In this document: in pieces, positions 44,975-54,803 of the stretch
How positions within the stretch are numbered: the first letter of the stretch is position 1
How the letters are laid out: every line of letters starts with the position of its first letter
DNA from: Flavobacterium enshiense
GTDB taxonomy: Bacteria > Bacteroidota > Bacteroidia > Flavobacteriales > Flavobacteriaceae
DNA: 64,000 bases
Assembly: GCF_022836875.1 (NCBI RefSeq)
Contig: NZ_CP090376.1
Span: 1,116,001 to 1,180,000, forward strand
Direction of reading: 5' to 3'
Translations under genes and position numbers: made by a program
The notes under the pieces: model-generated
Told to the model about the DNA's origin: nothing
The model's input: only the letters and a program-made list of their open reading frames with translations
Databases searched by the model: none

Positions 44975-46231
44975 TTACCATTCATTCACCTTATTGGCGT
45001 CCATTTTAATAAAAATGTAGAGCATTATTGTAAACGCCCAAAGACTCGATCCTCCATAGGAAAAGAATGGAAGTGGTACTCCAATGGTTGGGAATAGTTT
45101 TATAAGCATTGCTATATTTACCATAAAGTGGGTAAATAAATAGGTGGCAACGCAATAGCCATATATTCGGCTGAATTTCGTTTTTTGCCTTTCGGCCAGA
45201 TAAATGATACGGAGAAAGAGACATACAAACAGAAAAATGACCGCAGCTGCGCCAACAAAGCCCCATTCTTCTCCTACTGTTGTGAATATATAATCGGTGT
45301 GTTGTTCAGGCACGAAACCTCCTTTGGTTTGTGTTCCTTCAAGGTATCCTTTTCCAAACCAACTGCCTGAGCCAATGGCAATCATCGATTGGTTAAGGTT
45401 ATAACCTTCTTTTTGCATGTTTACGTCTTCGCCAATCAATACGTTGATACGGTCTTTTTGGTGAGGTTCCAATACGTTTTCATAAACATAATCCACCGAT
45501 AAAACCATACCGGTGATGGCTACAAACAGAACGGCGTAAATGATCGGGTTTCTGGTAATTCTCGCATTCAAAATGAAATGAATGATCATAACTACCAATA
45601 CAAAACCGATAAGGAATGTTGGTTTCACAATCAATGCAAGTATAAATAGTGCTATGCCGATAAAACCTGTCCAAAGATACCAACTGGGCAAACCTTCTCG
45701 ATGAAGAACGAAAACCAGCGAGAGGAAAATCATAGCACTTCCTGCATCGGGTTGCATTAAAATAAGTAATACCGGAAAGCCGAAAACAGCCAGCGCAATC
45801 AGTTGGTGCTTAAAGAGTTTTAAGTTGATTTGAGTGTCGCTGACCAATTTTGCCAACAAAAGGGCCGTGGCCGTTTTTACGAACTCGGAAGGCTGAAAAC
45901 CAAAGCTCCCGAACTGGTACCAGTTGGTTTGTCCCTTAATCGTTTTACCAAATACGAATAAACCTAACAGTAAAAAGATTCCCAATATATAAAAGACGGT
46001 GGAGTATTTTTCAAATATTTTAGCATCCATGGATAGGATCACCAAAATCAACGGAATGGCCATGATTATGAAAAGCATCTGTTTTCCATAAATCTGTGTC
46101 AAATCGAAAAAGGAAGTCTCTTCAAGAGGCAACGAAGCGGAATAAATATTCATCCAACCCAAAATCACAAGTATGGCGTAGATGAGTACCGTAATCCAAT
46201 CGATGTTATTTACAACGCTTTGATTTTTCAT
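44975..46231 (-). CDS. rodA: rod shape-determining SEDS glycosyltransferase RodA
   Basis: A 418-residue membrane protein with about ten helices, the peptidoglycan polymerase of the elongation complex. SEDS signatures include FGFQPSEFVK, QPDAGSAMI and the end motif GVPLPFFSYGGSS. It is the last gene of the mreB-mreC-mreD-PBP2-RodA run, and its ATG overlaps the PBP2 stop by four bases (ATGA), so the two partners are coupled. Confidence 0.95.
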   Translation of the reverse strand: MKNQSVVNNIDWITVLIYAILVILGWMNIYSASLPLEETSFFDLTQIYGKQMLFIIMAIPLILVILSMDAKIFEKYSTVFYILGIFLLLGLFVFGKTIKGQTNWYQFGSFGFQPSEFVKTATALLLAKLVSDTQINLKLFKHQLIALAVFGFPVLLILMQPDAGSAMIFLSLVFVLHREGLPSWYLWTGFIGIALFILALIVKPTFLIGFVLVVMIIHFILNARITRNPIIYAVLFVAITGMVLSVDYVYENVLEPHQKDRINVLIGEDVNMQKEGYNLNQSMIAIGSGSWFGKGYLEGTQTKGGFVPEQHTDYIFTTVGEEWGFVGAAAVIFLFVCLFLRIIYLAERQKTKFSRIYGYCVATYLFTHFMVNIAMLIKLFPTIGVPLPFFSYGGSSLWAFTIMLYIFIKMDANKVNEW

Positions 46232-48282
46232 TTCTTCTCCGACTTCTGTTTTTTATTGGTAGTAACGGTTGTTTTTTTATCCGTACCCGTTGTTTTTACG
46301 TTTGGATTGTTTTTTTGAGGACTTTCTTTTTTCTCTTCTTTTTTAGCGCTGGATTTACTATTTGCTTTTTTATCTTCTTTAACCTCAGTTTTTTTGTCAT
46401 CCTCGACCTCTGTTTTTTTCTCCCAATTAGGATCGACATAAAAACCATTGATAACTTTGTCATATTCGGCCTGAAGGCTGCCTTCTAGCATGCGGCGTTC
46501 AAGGTCAACGCGCGTGATAGTGTCTTTCTTGATGTATTTCTCAATCATCAAACTCGATATCGGAGCTGCCCAAGTTGCACCGTAGTGACCGTTTTCAACT
46601 AATACTGCGATAGCAATTTTAGGATCGTGACGCGGAGCAAAAGCAACGAAAACAGAGTGGTCTTGTAGCTGAACGCGTTTGCCGTTAATTTTGGTAAAGT
46701 TTTCCGCGGTACCTGTTTTTCCGCATATTTCTATTCCTTCCACGCGCACTCCGGCGGCGGTACCGTGGTTGAATACGTCAAACAAACCATTTACTACAGG
46801 TGTGAAATATTGCTTGTCAATCGTAGTGATGTGTTTAGTACGGAACTTTTTGTCGATTTGCTGCCCTTTGATCTTTTTAATGATATGAGGAGTGTAATAG
46901 TAACCTTCGTTGGCAACGGTGGCCATCATATTAGCCAATTGGATAGGCGTCATCAAAACCTCTCCCTGCCCGATTGAGTTCGAAATAATGGTTGAACTTC
47001 TCCAACCGCCATTAGGATACCAACGGTCATAGTATTTAGAGGTAGGGATGTGTCCCTTTCTTCCGGGCGGTAAATCATATCCCATAAAATTACCTAAACC
47101 AAAACTTTTCAGGTGGCCGCTCCACGCATTTACTCCGAATCGTGGTTTTTGGTATTTATCTATTGTTAGTTTGTATACGTTTCCAAAATAGGCATTACAG
47201 GATTTGTAAATTCCGACATTCAGATTGCGCACGCCGCCTCCGCAGTGGCACTTCATAAAAGAGCCACGACCATAAGACCACCCGTGACCACAGGAAAATT
47301 GCGTATTTTCATCAATAACACCTTCCTGTAAAGCGACTAAGGCGGTTAATATTTTAAAAGGTGATCCGGGCGGGTATTCGGCTAATAACCCTCTGTCAAA
47401 CAAAGGCATGGCAATTGAATCATTATACAAAGCTGTATAATTTTTAGATCGTTCTCTTCCGATTAAAATGGCTGGGTCATATGATGGTGCTGTAACTAAG
47501 GCTAAAATTTCGCCTGTTTTCGGTTCAATAGCCACAATTCCGCCTCGTTTATTTTTCATTAAGGCTTCACCGTATTTCTGAAGTTCGGCATCAAGGGTTA
47601 ATGTAATGTCTTTTCCCTGAACAGCAGTCGTATCGTAAATGCCTTCTTTGTAAGGGCCGATATCTTTATTGAAACGATCACGCTGACGGTATTTTACACC
47701 TTTGATTCCGCGTAAAACCTCTTCGTACATTTGCTCCACTCCCTGCATTCCAATCAAGTCACCGCTTTTGTAGTACGGATTCTTTTCTATGATAGCATCG
47801 TTTACCTGAGTGATATACCCAAAAACATTGGCGCCCACTTCGACCTGATAATCACGGAGCGAACGTTTTTGAATGTAAAAGCCCTCGTATTTTCTGATTT
47901 TTTCCTGAAAAGCGGCATATTCGTTTTTATTAAGCTGAGCTAAAAAAACAGAGGGAAGTCGGGGACTGTATACCTTAGCTTTTTCGATTTTCTTAATAAA
48001 CTCGTCTTTGGTGATCTTCAGTATGGTGCAAAACTCTAAGGTGTCAAGGTTTTTTATCTCTTTAGGGATAACCATGATGTCATAAGAGGGCTGGTTTGCT
48101 ACCAAAAGAGTTCCGTTTCGATCATAAATATAACCGCGCTCCGGATAATCGTATACTATTTTAATAGCATTGTTGTCTGATTTCTTGATGTAAGAATCGT
48201 CTAATATCTGCAAATAGAAAAGCCTTGCTATCAGCACTACTGCTATAACAATAATAAAACTGGGTAAAAATAGCTTTCTCAT
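46228..48282 (-). CDS. mrdA: penicillin-binding protein 2
   Basis: A 684-residue class B PBP, the transpeptidase partner of RodA. A membrane anchor at residues 6-24 is followed by the dimerisation/allosteric region (YIYDRNGTLLVANQPSYD) and the transpeptidase domain: S307 in PPGSPFK, then the KTGTAENF motif near residues 523-530. The last ~65 residues are a low-complexity lysine- and glutamate-rich tail (KKTEVEDDKKTEVKEDKK and onward) not seen in the E. coli enzyme. Overlaps mreD and rodA by four bases each. Confidence 0.95.
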   Translation of the reverse strand: MRKLFLPSFIIVIAVVLIARLFYLQILDDSYIKKSDNNAIKIVYDYPERGYIYDRNGTLLVANQPSYDIMVIPKEIKNLDTLEFCTILKITKDEFIKKIEKAKVYSPRLPSVFLAQLNKNEYAAFQEKIRKYEGFYIQKRSLRDYQVEVGANVFGYITQVNDAIIEKNPYYKSGDLIGMQGVEQMYEEVLRGIKGVKYRQRDRFNKDIGPYKEGIYDTTAVQGKDITLTLDAELQKYGEALMKNKRGGIVAIEPKTGEILALVTAPSYDPAILIGRERSKNYTALYNDSIAMPLFDRGLLAEYPPGSPFKILTALVALQEGVIDENTQFSCGHGWSYGRGSFMKCHCGGGVRNLNVGIYKSCNAYFGNVYKLTIDKYQKPRFGVNAWSGHLKSFGLGNFMGYDLPPGRKGHIPTSKYYDRWYPNGGWRSSTIISNSIGQGEVLMTPIQLANMMATVANEGYYYTPHIIKKIKGQQIDKKFRTKHITTIDKQYFTPVVNGLFDVFNHGTAAGVRVEGIEICGKTGTAENFTKINGKRVQLQDHSVFVAFAPRHDPKIAIAVLVENGHYGATWAAPISSLMIEKYIKKDTITRVDLERRMLEGSLQAEYDKVINGFYVDPNWEKKTEVEDDKKTEVKEDKKANSKSSAKKEEKKESPQKNNPNVKTTGTDKKTTVTTNKKQKSEKK

Positions 48283-48785
48283 CGCTTGCTTGGCTTAATC
48301 AAATAAATAATTATAAAGCAAAGTAACAGTGTAAACGTTGTTGATAACAAAGTTCGCCATAAAATTTCCCAAAAGAAATTAAATCGGAAGATTTCTAGAA
48401 GATATAACACCATGTGGTGTAATAATACTGCGATAAGAATAAAAGAAAAGCGTTCCGGGGAAAACTTGTCGGCAATTTTAACGGTTTGGTATTCATAACT
48501 GACACCAAATGAAAATTTAAAAATCGAAGGTCTGATGAATGCCAAGACTAAACAGGCAGTAGCGTGCACGCCTCCCGAATTAAGAAACATATCCATGGCA
48601 AGACCAAGTAAAAAACTTGCAGTAAGCAATCCGGCTCTGTTGCCGTTTACAGGATATAGGATTATAAATAAAATGTAAGGGAAAGGATTTACGAACCCTA
48701 GAAAGTTAATGTTGTTAAACAGCACAATCTGAAGGGCCAGCAAAGCCACAAACCGAAAAATATTTAGGAGAAAAGTGCTATTCAT
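48279..48785 (-). CDS. mreD: rod shape-determining protein MreD
   Basis: A 168-residue membrane protein with five or six helices, a scaffold subunit of the elongation complex. Recognised from size, hydrophobic profile and its place between mreC and PBP2; start overlaps the mreC end by 8 bases and its stop overlaps the PBP2 ATG. Confidence 0.9.
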   Translation of the reverse strand: MNSTFLLNIFRFVALLALQIVLFNNINFLGFVNPFPYILFIILYPVNGNRAGLLTASFLLGLAMDMFLNSGGVHATACLVLAFIRPSIFKFSFGVSYEYQTVKIADKFSPERFSFILIAVLLHHMVLYLLEIFRFNFFWEILWRTLLSTTFTLLLCFIIIYLIKPSKR

Positions 48786-49605
48786 CAGGTTTTGTTTCTT
48801 CTTCTAATTTAATGATTTCCTTTCGTTTTACATTTTCAATCACATAAACGTGACCTAAATTTGTCATATCGTTGAACAAACGGATGTTGATCGTGTAATA
48901 GTTTGTTGCTTTGTCGATAAATATTTTGTCAATTTTGCCAATTGGAATGTTTTCAGGGAAGATTACCGAACGACCTCCGGTTACTATGGTGTCTCCTTTT
49001 CGGACACTTGCCAGCCTTGGAACGTCAATCAGCTGGGCATAACCCACATTTTTGGCATTCCACACTAAAGAGCCGAAGTGATTCGACTTTTTTATCTTGG
49101 CATTGATTTGTGATTTCAGGTTTAGAATACTTTGTACCGTTGAAAAATTCTCACTTGTTTTTTCAACAATGCCAACAATACCCAAACTGTTCACTACACC
49201 CATATCGGGTTTAATGCCTTTTTTGTATCCACTGTTAATGGTGAGGTAATTCTCCGGTACATTGAATGAGTTATTGATCACCTTCGACTGGATCACTTTG
49301 ATGTCTTCATAACCCCTTGGAATCAGTTCGGTAGAAGCAATAACGGTATCAGGTTTGTTGTAGAGTAATTGTTTCAGATAAGCATTTTCCTTGGCAAGGT
49401 CGTTGTTTTGCGTACGTAAATGAAAATATTCTTTCACATTGTTGATTCGCTGGTAAACCCCTCCGGTCACATCATTAGCGGAACTTACAAATTGGCTTCT
49501 GTGATAAGAATGCGATTGAATTGTAAGTGTTAACGATGTTGTCAAAAGCAGCAAAAACAGCAATCGGATGCTGTTTTTAAATATAAAATTAATTATTTGC
49601 TGCAT
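48778..49605 (-). CDS. mreC: rod shape-determining protein MreC
   Basis: A 275-residue protein: short cytoplasmic end, one membrane helix (about residues 10-28), a coiled coil (about 55-85) and a beta-rich periplasmic domain (VKVIQSKVINNSFNVPENYLTI, GVVNSLGIVGIVEK, VRKGDTIVTGG). It links MreB filaments to the periplasmic synthases. It follows mreB by 11 bases. Confidence 0.93.
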   Translation of the reverse strand: MQQIINFIFKNSIRLLFLLLLTTSLTLTIQSHSYHRSQFVSSANDVTGGVYQRINNVKEYFHLRTQNNDLAKENAYLKQLLYNKPDTVIASTELIPRGYEDIKVIQSKVINNSFNVPENYLTINSGYKKGIKPDMGVVNSLGIVGIVEKTSENFSTVQSILNLKSQINAKIKKSNHFGSLVWNAKNVGYAQLIDVPRLASVRKGDTIVTGGRSVIFPENIPIGKIDKIFIDKATNYYTINIRLFNDMTNLGHVYVIENVKRKEIIKLEEETKPDE

Positions 49606-49616
49606 GTATTATTTCG

Positions 49617-50645
49617 TTATTTGATAAGAATACTTCTAAACTTTTGTAGGTTTTTCAATGCCATTCCGGTTCCTCGTACAACTGCTCTCAGTGGATCTTC
49701 AGCAATGTAAACCGGCAGGTCTGTTTTTTGTGAAATTCGCTTATCTAATCCTCGTAACATCGAACCTCCTCCTGCAAGGTAAATACCTGTGTTATAGATG
49801 TCTGCTGCTAATTCAGGTGGTGTCTGGGACAAGGTTTCCATAACTGCATCTTCAATACGCTGGATGGATTTGTCAAGCGCTTTGGCAATCTCGCGGTAGG
49901 ATACGTTAACCTGTTTTGGCTTCCCTGTTAAAAGGTCACGTCCCTGTACTTCCATGTCGTCCGGTGGCGTCTCCAGATCCTCTGTTGCGGCTCCGATGGC
50001 AATTTTTATTTTTTCTGCAGTGGTTTCCCCGACAAAAAGGTTGTGCTGGGTTCTCATATAGTAGATGATATCGTTGGTGAAAACGTCACCGGCAATTTTA
50101 ACCGATTTGTCACACACGATACCGCCTAAAGCGATAACCGCAATTTCTGTGGTTCCTCCACCTATATCCACAATCATGTTTCCTTTCGGCTGCATGATGT
50201 CAACCCCGATACCGATAGCCGCAGCCATCGGTTCGTGGATCAAGTATACTTCTTTTCCGTTTACACGCTCACACGATTCTTTTACCGCACGCATCTCCAC
50301 TTCGGTAATCCCAGAAGGGATACAAACCACCATGCGGAGTGCCGGTGTAAACATTCTTTTCTTTAAGGCCGGAATACTTTTTATAAACATGCTGATCATT
50401 TTCTCCGACGCATCGAAGTCAGCAATAACCCCGTCTTTTAACGGACGGATGGTTTTGATATTCTCGTGAGTCTTACCTTGCATCATGTTTGCTTCCTTAC
50501 CAACGGCAATGATTTTACCTGAGATACGGTCGCGGGCAACTATAGACGGGCTGTCGATAACAACCTTGTCGTTATGGATGATTAAGGTATTTGCGGTTCC
50601 AAGGTCGATTGCGATGTCCTCGGTCATGAAATCAAAAAATCCCAT
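49617..50645 (-). CDS. mreB: rod shape-determining protein MreB
   Basis: A 342-residue bacterial actin. The start is the ATG at 50645 (MGFFDFMTED); the frame two codons upstream begins with TTG and is not needed. The nucleotide-binding motifs are DLGTANTLI (phosphate 1), DIGGGTTEIAV (phosphate 2) and GGGSMLRGLD (adenosine). It guides rod-shaped cell-wall growth. It follows purH by 55 bases and leads the mre operon; I see no strong promoter in the gap, so purH readthrough is plausible. Confidence 0.96.
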   Translation of the reverse strand: MGFFDFMTEDIAIDLGTANTLIIHNDKVVIDSPSIVARDRISGKIIAVGKEANMMQGKTHENIKTIRPLKDGVIADFDASEKMISMFIKSIPALKKRMFTPALRMVVCIPSGITEVEMRAVKESCERVNGKEVYLIHEPMAAAIGIGVDIMQPKGNMIVDIGGGTTEIAVIALGGIVCDKSVKIAGDVFTNDIIYYMRTQHNLFVGETTAEKIKIAIGAATEDLETPPDDMEVQGRDLLTGKPKQVNVSYREIAKALDKSIQRIEDAVMETLSQTPPELAADIYNTGIYLAGGGSMLRGLDKRISQKTDLPVYIAEDPLRAVVRGTGMALKNLQKFRSILIK

Positions 50646-50700
50646 ACTCAAAAGAGGGTTTAATTTATTTATAAATAATTAGCCTACAAAAATAATAAAA

Positions 50701-52227
50701 TTAATGTTTAAAATGGCGAACTCCTGTAAATACCATTGAAACTTTGTTCTCGTTGCAATAGTTGATACTCAATTCGTCTTTTATGGAACCACCTGGTTGG
50801 ATAACCGCAGTAATCCCCGCATTTTTTGCCAATTCCACACAATCTGGGAACGGGAAGAACGCATCGCTTGCCATCACGGCACCATTCAGATCAAATCCGA
50901 ATGAGTTTGCTTTTTCAACAGCATGACGCAAAGCATCTACTCTTGAAGTCTGTCCTGTTCCAGAAGCCAATAACTGACCGTTTTTAGCAAAAACGATAGT
51001 GTTGGACTTCGTGTGCTTACAGATTTTAGAAGCGAAAAGTAAATCAGCCACTTCTTGTTCTGAAGGCGATGTTACTGTAACGACTTTCAAATGCTCTTTA
51101 TTGTCTGTGATGTTGTCTTTATCCTGAATTAACAAACCGTTAAGACAAGTTCTCACTTGTTTTGTAGGTAATACTACTTCGTTTTGAATCAAAATGATTC
51201 TGTTTTTCTTTTCTTCTAAAACTGCAATTGCTTCAGCATCATAGCTTGGTGCAATTACTACTTCACAGAACAACCGGTTGATTTCATTGGCTGTAGCCAA
51301 ATCAATATTTCCGTTTGCAATCAAAACACCTCCGAAAGCTGAAGTCGGGTCTCCCGCAAGAGCCTCCAAATATGCCTCTTTCATAGTGTTTCTTGTAGCT
51401 AAACCACAAGCGTTGTTGTGTTTTAAGATTGCAAATGTAGGGTTGTCGTTTTTGAATTCGCCCATTAAATTTACAGCTGCATCTACATCCAATAGATTGT
51501 TGTAAGATAGCTCTTTTCCGTGAACTTTGTTGAACATTTTTTCAAATTCTCCAAAGAAAAATCCCTTTTGATGTGGGTTTTCTCCGTAACGTAAGATTTG
51601 TCCGTCAGCAATACTTGCTTTATAGATAGTTTCGTCTGTATTAAAGTAGTTGAAAATAGCTCCGTCATAGTGAGAAGAAACATGGAATGCTTTAGTAGCC
51701 AGAAGTTTTCTTTCTTCAAGGGACGTTGTTCCGTTTCCTTTTGTGATCATGTCAAGGAATAAAGCGTATTCATTCACAGATGCCACGATAACGGTGTCTT
51801 TGAAGTTTTTAGCCGCTGCACGGATTAATGAAATTCCGCCGATATCGATTTTCTCGATGATGTCTGCTTCGCTTGCGCCCGATGCTACCGTTTTTTCGAA
51901 CGGATATAAGTCCACAATTACTAAATCAATCTGAGGAATTTGGTATTCTTCCATCTGCGCCACATCACCTGCATGATCCTGACGGTTCAAGATTCCTCCA
52001 AAAATTTTCGGGTGTAATGTTTTAACTCGTCCGCCAAGGATTGAAGGATAAGAAGTTACATCTTCCACCGCCACAACCGGAATGCCGAAGCTTTTAATAA
52101 ATTCTTCCGTTCCGCCGGTAGAATAAATCGTTACATTGTGCTCGTGTAATTTTTTTACGATTGGCTCTAAACCTTCTTTGTCGAAGACCGAAATTAACGC
52201 TGATTGAATAGTTTTTGCAGTGTTCAT
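50701..52227 (-). CDS. purH: bifunctional AICAR transformylase/IMP cyclohydrolase
   Basis: A 508-residue enzyme for the last two steps of IMP synthesis. Residues 1-145 are the cyclohydrolase domain (TGGTEEFIKSFG, LHPKIFGGILNRQDH), and the rest is the transformylase (LRYGENPHQKGFFF, LKHNNACGLA, AKNAGITAVIQPGGSIKD). Length is normal. It has a -7 element upstream (52250-52257) and precedes the mre operon, an order I recall from other flavobacteria. Confidence 0.96.
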   Translation of the reverse strand: MNTAKTIQSALISVFDKEGLEPIVKKLHEHNVTIYSTGGTEEFIKSFGIPVVAVEDVTSYPSILGGRVKTLHPKIFGGILNRQDHAGDVAQMEEYQIPQIDLVIVDLYPFEKTVASGASEADIIEKIDIGGISLIRAAAKNFKDTVIVASVNEYALFLDMITKGNGTTSLEERKLLATKAFHVSSHYDGAIFNYFNTDETIYKASIADGQILRYGENPHQKGFFFGEFEKMFNKVHGKELSYNNLLDVDAAVNLMGEFKNDNPTFAILKHNNACGLATRNTMKEAYLEALAGDPTSAFGGVLIANGNIDLATANEINRLFCEVVIAPSYDAEAIAVLEEKKNRIILIQNEVVLPTKQVRTCLNGLLIQDKDNITDNKEHLKVVTVTSPSEQEVADLLFASKICKHTKSNTIVFAKNGQLLASGTGQTSRVDALRHAVEKANSFGFDLNGAVMASDAFFPFPDCVELAKNAGITAVIQPGGSIKDELSINYCNENKVSMVFTGVRHFKH

Positions 52228-52249
52228 TGTGTCGTTATTTTTAAAGGTG

Positions 52250-52257
52250 CAAAAGTA
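52250..52257 (-). promoter_or_regulatory. candidate -7 element for purH and the mre operon
   Basis: TACTTTTG on the minus strand, 22 bases before the purH ATG, with TTTA (one off TTTG) exactly 19 bases upstream at 52277-52280. Confidence 0.55.
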
Positions 52258-52317
52258 GGTATTGTAACGTTAACATTAAAACATTATAACATAGTTTTTT
52301 GTATTTTTTTGAAGCGT

Positions 52318-52446
52318 CCCGATAGCTATCGGGAGGCAGGGTGCTTTTTTGTAAACCATATTCCTGCTGTCCGTTTTATTTTTATGACGCACAGGTTTTT
52401 AGTACCTGTGCGTCATAAAAGATGTCACTCCCATCAGGGCTAGGGA
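52318..52446. repeat. compound palindromic intergenic element
   Basis: Contains a perfect 16-base palindrome (CCCGATAGCTATCGGG, 52318-52333), then a 17-bp perfect inverted repeat (arms 52380-52396 and 52404-52420, 7-base loop) flanked by a looser outer repeat (CCTGCTG near 52362, CATCAGG near 52432 on the opposite strand). It fills most of the 281-base gap between purH and the ABC permease. It resembles a recurrent intergenic element that I recall from other Flavobacterium genomes, but that is memory, not a search. Confidence 0.6.
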
Positions 52447-52508
52447 GGATTTGTCGTGTATTTCTGTAACATTTTTGGTTTTTTTTATACAAATCAGGTA
52501 TCGCTTTT

Positions 52509-53798
52509 ATGCAATTTCAAAATCACAGATTCATGAGTCATCACAACAATGCTGTTCTTTACGCCCGTCTTTTAAAAGAAAGTTTGAGTTTTGCACTTAA
52601 CGCGCTTCGAAACAATAAGTTACGGACACTGCTTTCGTTGTTAGGGGTGACCATTGGGATTTTTTCCATTATCGCGGTACTGACCGCTGTTGACTCCATG
52701 GACCGAAAAATCAAAAGCGATTTGAGCGGACTGGACAAAAACACTATTTATCTATTCAAATATTCATTCGGACCAACCGATGTGCCGGATTGGAAAGTAG
52801 GGCAGTTCCCCAATGTTTCCTATGACGAATATTTATATTTAAGACGTTCGATGTCCAATTTGGATAAGAGTTGTTTCGCGTATTTCACCAAAAGGGAAAA
52901 CATTAAATTCGAAAAACAAACCGCCAGCGATATTGAAATTGTTCCGTCAACAAACGAAATAGAAATTATCGATGATGTAAAAGTGGGTGAGGGAAGATTC
53001 TTCTCGGAAGCTGAATCCAATGCTGGCTTGGGTGTAATTGTCTTGGGTAGTGAAGTGGCGACAACGCTTTTTGGCGATATGAATCCTATCGGTAAATCGG
53101 TTCGTTTGTACGGCCAACGCTATAATGTAGTCGGGATTTTGAAAAAGCAAGGAGAATCCATTTTTGGAAGCAATGATACCAGAGCTTATATTCCGAGTAA
53201 TAACTTCCGAAGAATTTTTGGCGACAATAACGACGCCTTAACTCCGGTTATCGAATTAAAACCGGAGAAAGGAACCGATATCGAAGAGTTTAAAGGAGAG
53301 TTAACTTATAAACTACGCAATTTCAGAGGCTTGAAAACCAGTGAGCCGGATAATTTCTTTATTAATATTCTTTCCGGATTTACAGAAATGATTGACAATA
53401 TTGTCGGGCAAATGAATATGGTGGGTTGGATTATCAGTGGGTTCTCGTTATTGGTTGGTGGCTTCGGAATTGCAAACATCATGTTCGTTTCGGTGAAAGA
53501 ACGTACCAATCTTATCGGAATCCAAAAAGCATTAGGTGCCAAAAACAGGTTTATCATGTTTCAGTTCTTGTTTGAGGCGATTATTCTGTCAGTAATTGGG
53601 GGGATCGTTGGAATGTTATTGGTTTGGGGTATAGCTGTAGGAATGTCCAAAATGCTGGATTTTGAATTTGTACTCGGTTTCTGGAATATATTTATCGGAA
53701 CTTCCCTGGCGGCTTTTATCGGATTGGTTTCCGGAATCGTGCCTGCTATCGCGGCTTCTAAATTAGATCCGGTAGAGGCCATCCGAAGCGGGATGTAG
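52509..53798 (+). CDS. MacB-type ABC transporter permease
   Basis: A 429-residue permease with the MacB/FtsX layout: helix 1 at about residues 42-65 (LLSLLGVTIGIFSIIAVLTA), a large periplasmic domain (about 70-290), then three helices with the FtsX core (GGFGIANIMFVSVKERT, IGIQKALGAKNRF) and the closing PAIAASKLDPVEAIRSG. Two ATG codons (52509, 52533) could start it. No ATPase or membrane-fusion partner is adjacent, so its complex is encoded elsewhere. The substrate is unknown. Confidence 0.88.
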   Translation: MQFQNHRFMSHHNNAVLYARLLKESLSFALNALRNNKLRTLLSLLGVTIGIFSIIAVLTAVDSMDRKIKSDLSGLDKNTIYLFKYSFGPTDVPDWKVGQFPNVSYDEYLYLRRSMSNLDKSCFAYFTKRENIKFEKQTASDIEIVPSTNEIEIIDDVKVGEGRFFSEAESNAGLGVIVLGSEVATTLFGDMNPIGKSVRLYGQRYNVVGILKKQGESIFGSNDTRAYIPSNNFRRIFGDNNDALTPVIELKPEKGTDIEEFKGELTYKLRNFRGLKTSEPDNFFINILSGFTEMIDNIVGQMNMVGWIISGFSLLVGGFGIANIMFVSVKERTNLIGIQKALGAKNRFIMFQFLFEAIILSVIGGIVGMLLVWGIAVGMSKMLDFEFVLGFWNIFIGTSLAAFIGLVSGIVPAIAASKLDPVEAIRSGM

Positions 53799-53875
53799 TT
53801 TTACTACTCGCTCTCAAATGAAAATATTTTTCGTGCTAAGATTCTGTGAAAAATTAGATTCGCTTCGCAAGACGA

Positions 53876-54670
53876 TTATTTTTTATTTTCCTCAAACATA
53901 TATCTTAGGTTTACAAGCTTTTGTTGTGAGCTTTTTGTGGTGATGATTCCTCTTCTTGGTCGGTCTAAATCCAAAATAATGAAGATTGTCAGTGAAATCA
54001 TTATGGAGAAGCCGCTGATGAGAACGTAGTTGATTTTCTTTTCATTGGAAAAGCCTATCATAAAACTGGAGGAAAGCAGCAGTATGAAGAGGAACCATAT
54101 GATTGATTCCGGGACGGTTTCATTATTAGTGGCTTCGCGCGTAGTTACAATGTCAATCATACTGTTGAGTGCCGGCACCATTTGGTTGGAACGCACTAGG
54201 TTTTTGGGATCCTGAGCGGCTTCGCTTACGCGTTTCCAGATTCTTTGTTGAATTTCATCTGCTTGCTGAAGCGCTTGGGTTATTTTTTCACTGTTGATTC
54301 CGGCATCATAATAGTCTATTCTGCATTCGACATATTTTTGGAAGTCGGCCCGTAAAGGTTTACGGATGCTGTCAGGGTATAAATCGGCTCTTAATACAGC
54401 GGTCCCTATATCGTTGGCTTCTTCTATTAGGATTTGTCTTCGGTTGTCATATCTTGCAGAGGCCATGCTGAAGGTAAAGGAGAGCAATAATGCTAATAAT
54501 CCCAAAAGAGATCCCAGAATGGTTCCCGAGTTCGTGTTGTCAATCAGTTTGTTTTCTGCAATTCTTTTTTGTTTTGCCTTATAGCCGAGCCAATGGATAA
54601 ACAAAGAGGAACAAAAGAGTAGGATGATAATTATGAAAGTGGGGGTTCTGTAAAGAAGTGTTGTTTCCAT
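53876..54670 (-). CDS. DUF4239/bestrophin-like membrane protein, paralog 2
   Basis: A 264-residue membrane protein with two N-terminal helices (about 10-28, 48-68), the soluble section starting SARYDNRRQILIEEANDIGTA, and two C-terminal helices (about 188-206 and 212-232). The layout and the RYD...EAxxIG motif match the gene at 13529-14332, but the overall identity is low by eye. A single-gene unit. Function unknown. Confidence 0.75.
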   Translation of the reverse strand: METTLLYRTPTFIIIILLFCSSLFIHWLGYKAKQKRIAENKLIDNTNSGTILGSLLGLLALLLSFTFSMASARYDNRRQILIEEANDIGTAVLRADLYPDSIRKPLRADFQKYVECRIDYYDAGINSEKITQALQQADEIQQRIWKRVSEAAQDPKNLVRSNQMVPALNSMIDIVTTREATNNETVPESIIWFLFILLLSSSFMIGFSNEKKINYVLISGFSIMISLTIFIILDLDRPRRGIITTKSSQQKLVNLRYMFEENKK

Positions 54671-54768
54671 AACTGATTACTTTACGTAAATTTAAGAAAT
54701 ACTTAAGTCTAACTGAAGAAAACAGTATGGTTATTTAAAGGGGGAACTGATTTGTATTGTCTATTAAA

Positions 54769-54799
54769 TAAAAAATCCCGAGAACTTCTCGGGATTTTT
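54769..54799 (-). terminator. terminator of accD
   Basis: Stem AAAAATCCCGAGAA/TTCTCGGGATTTTT with a T run on the minus strand, directly after the accD stop. Confidence 0.85.
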
Positions 54800-54803
54800 G
54801 TTT

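Noticed and set aside
52204..52443. Plus-strand 79-residue frame upstream of the ABC permease
   Set aside because: It covers the purH promoter and the palindromic element; composition is not protein-like.
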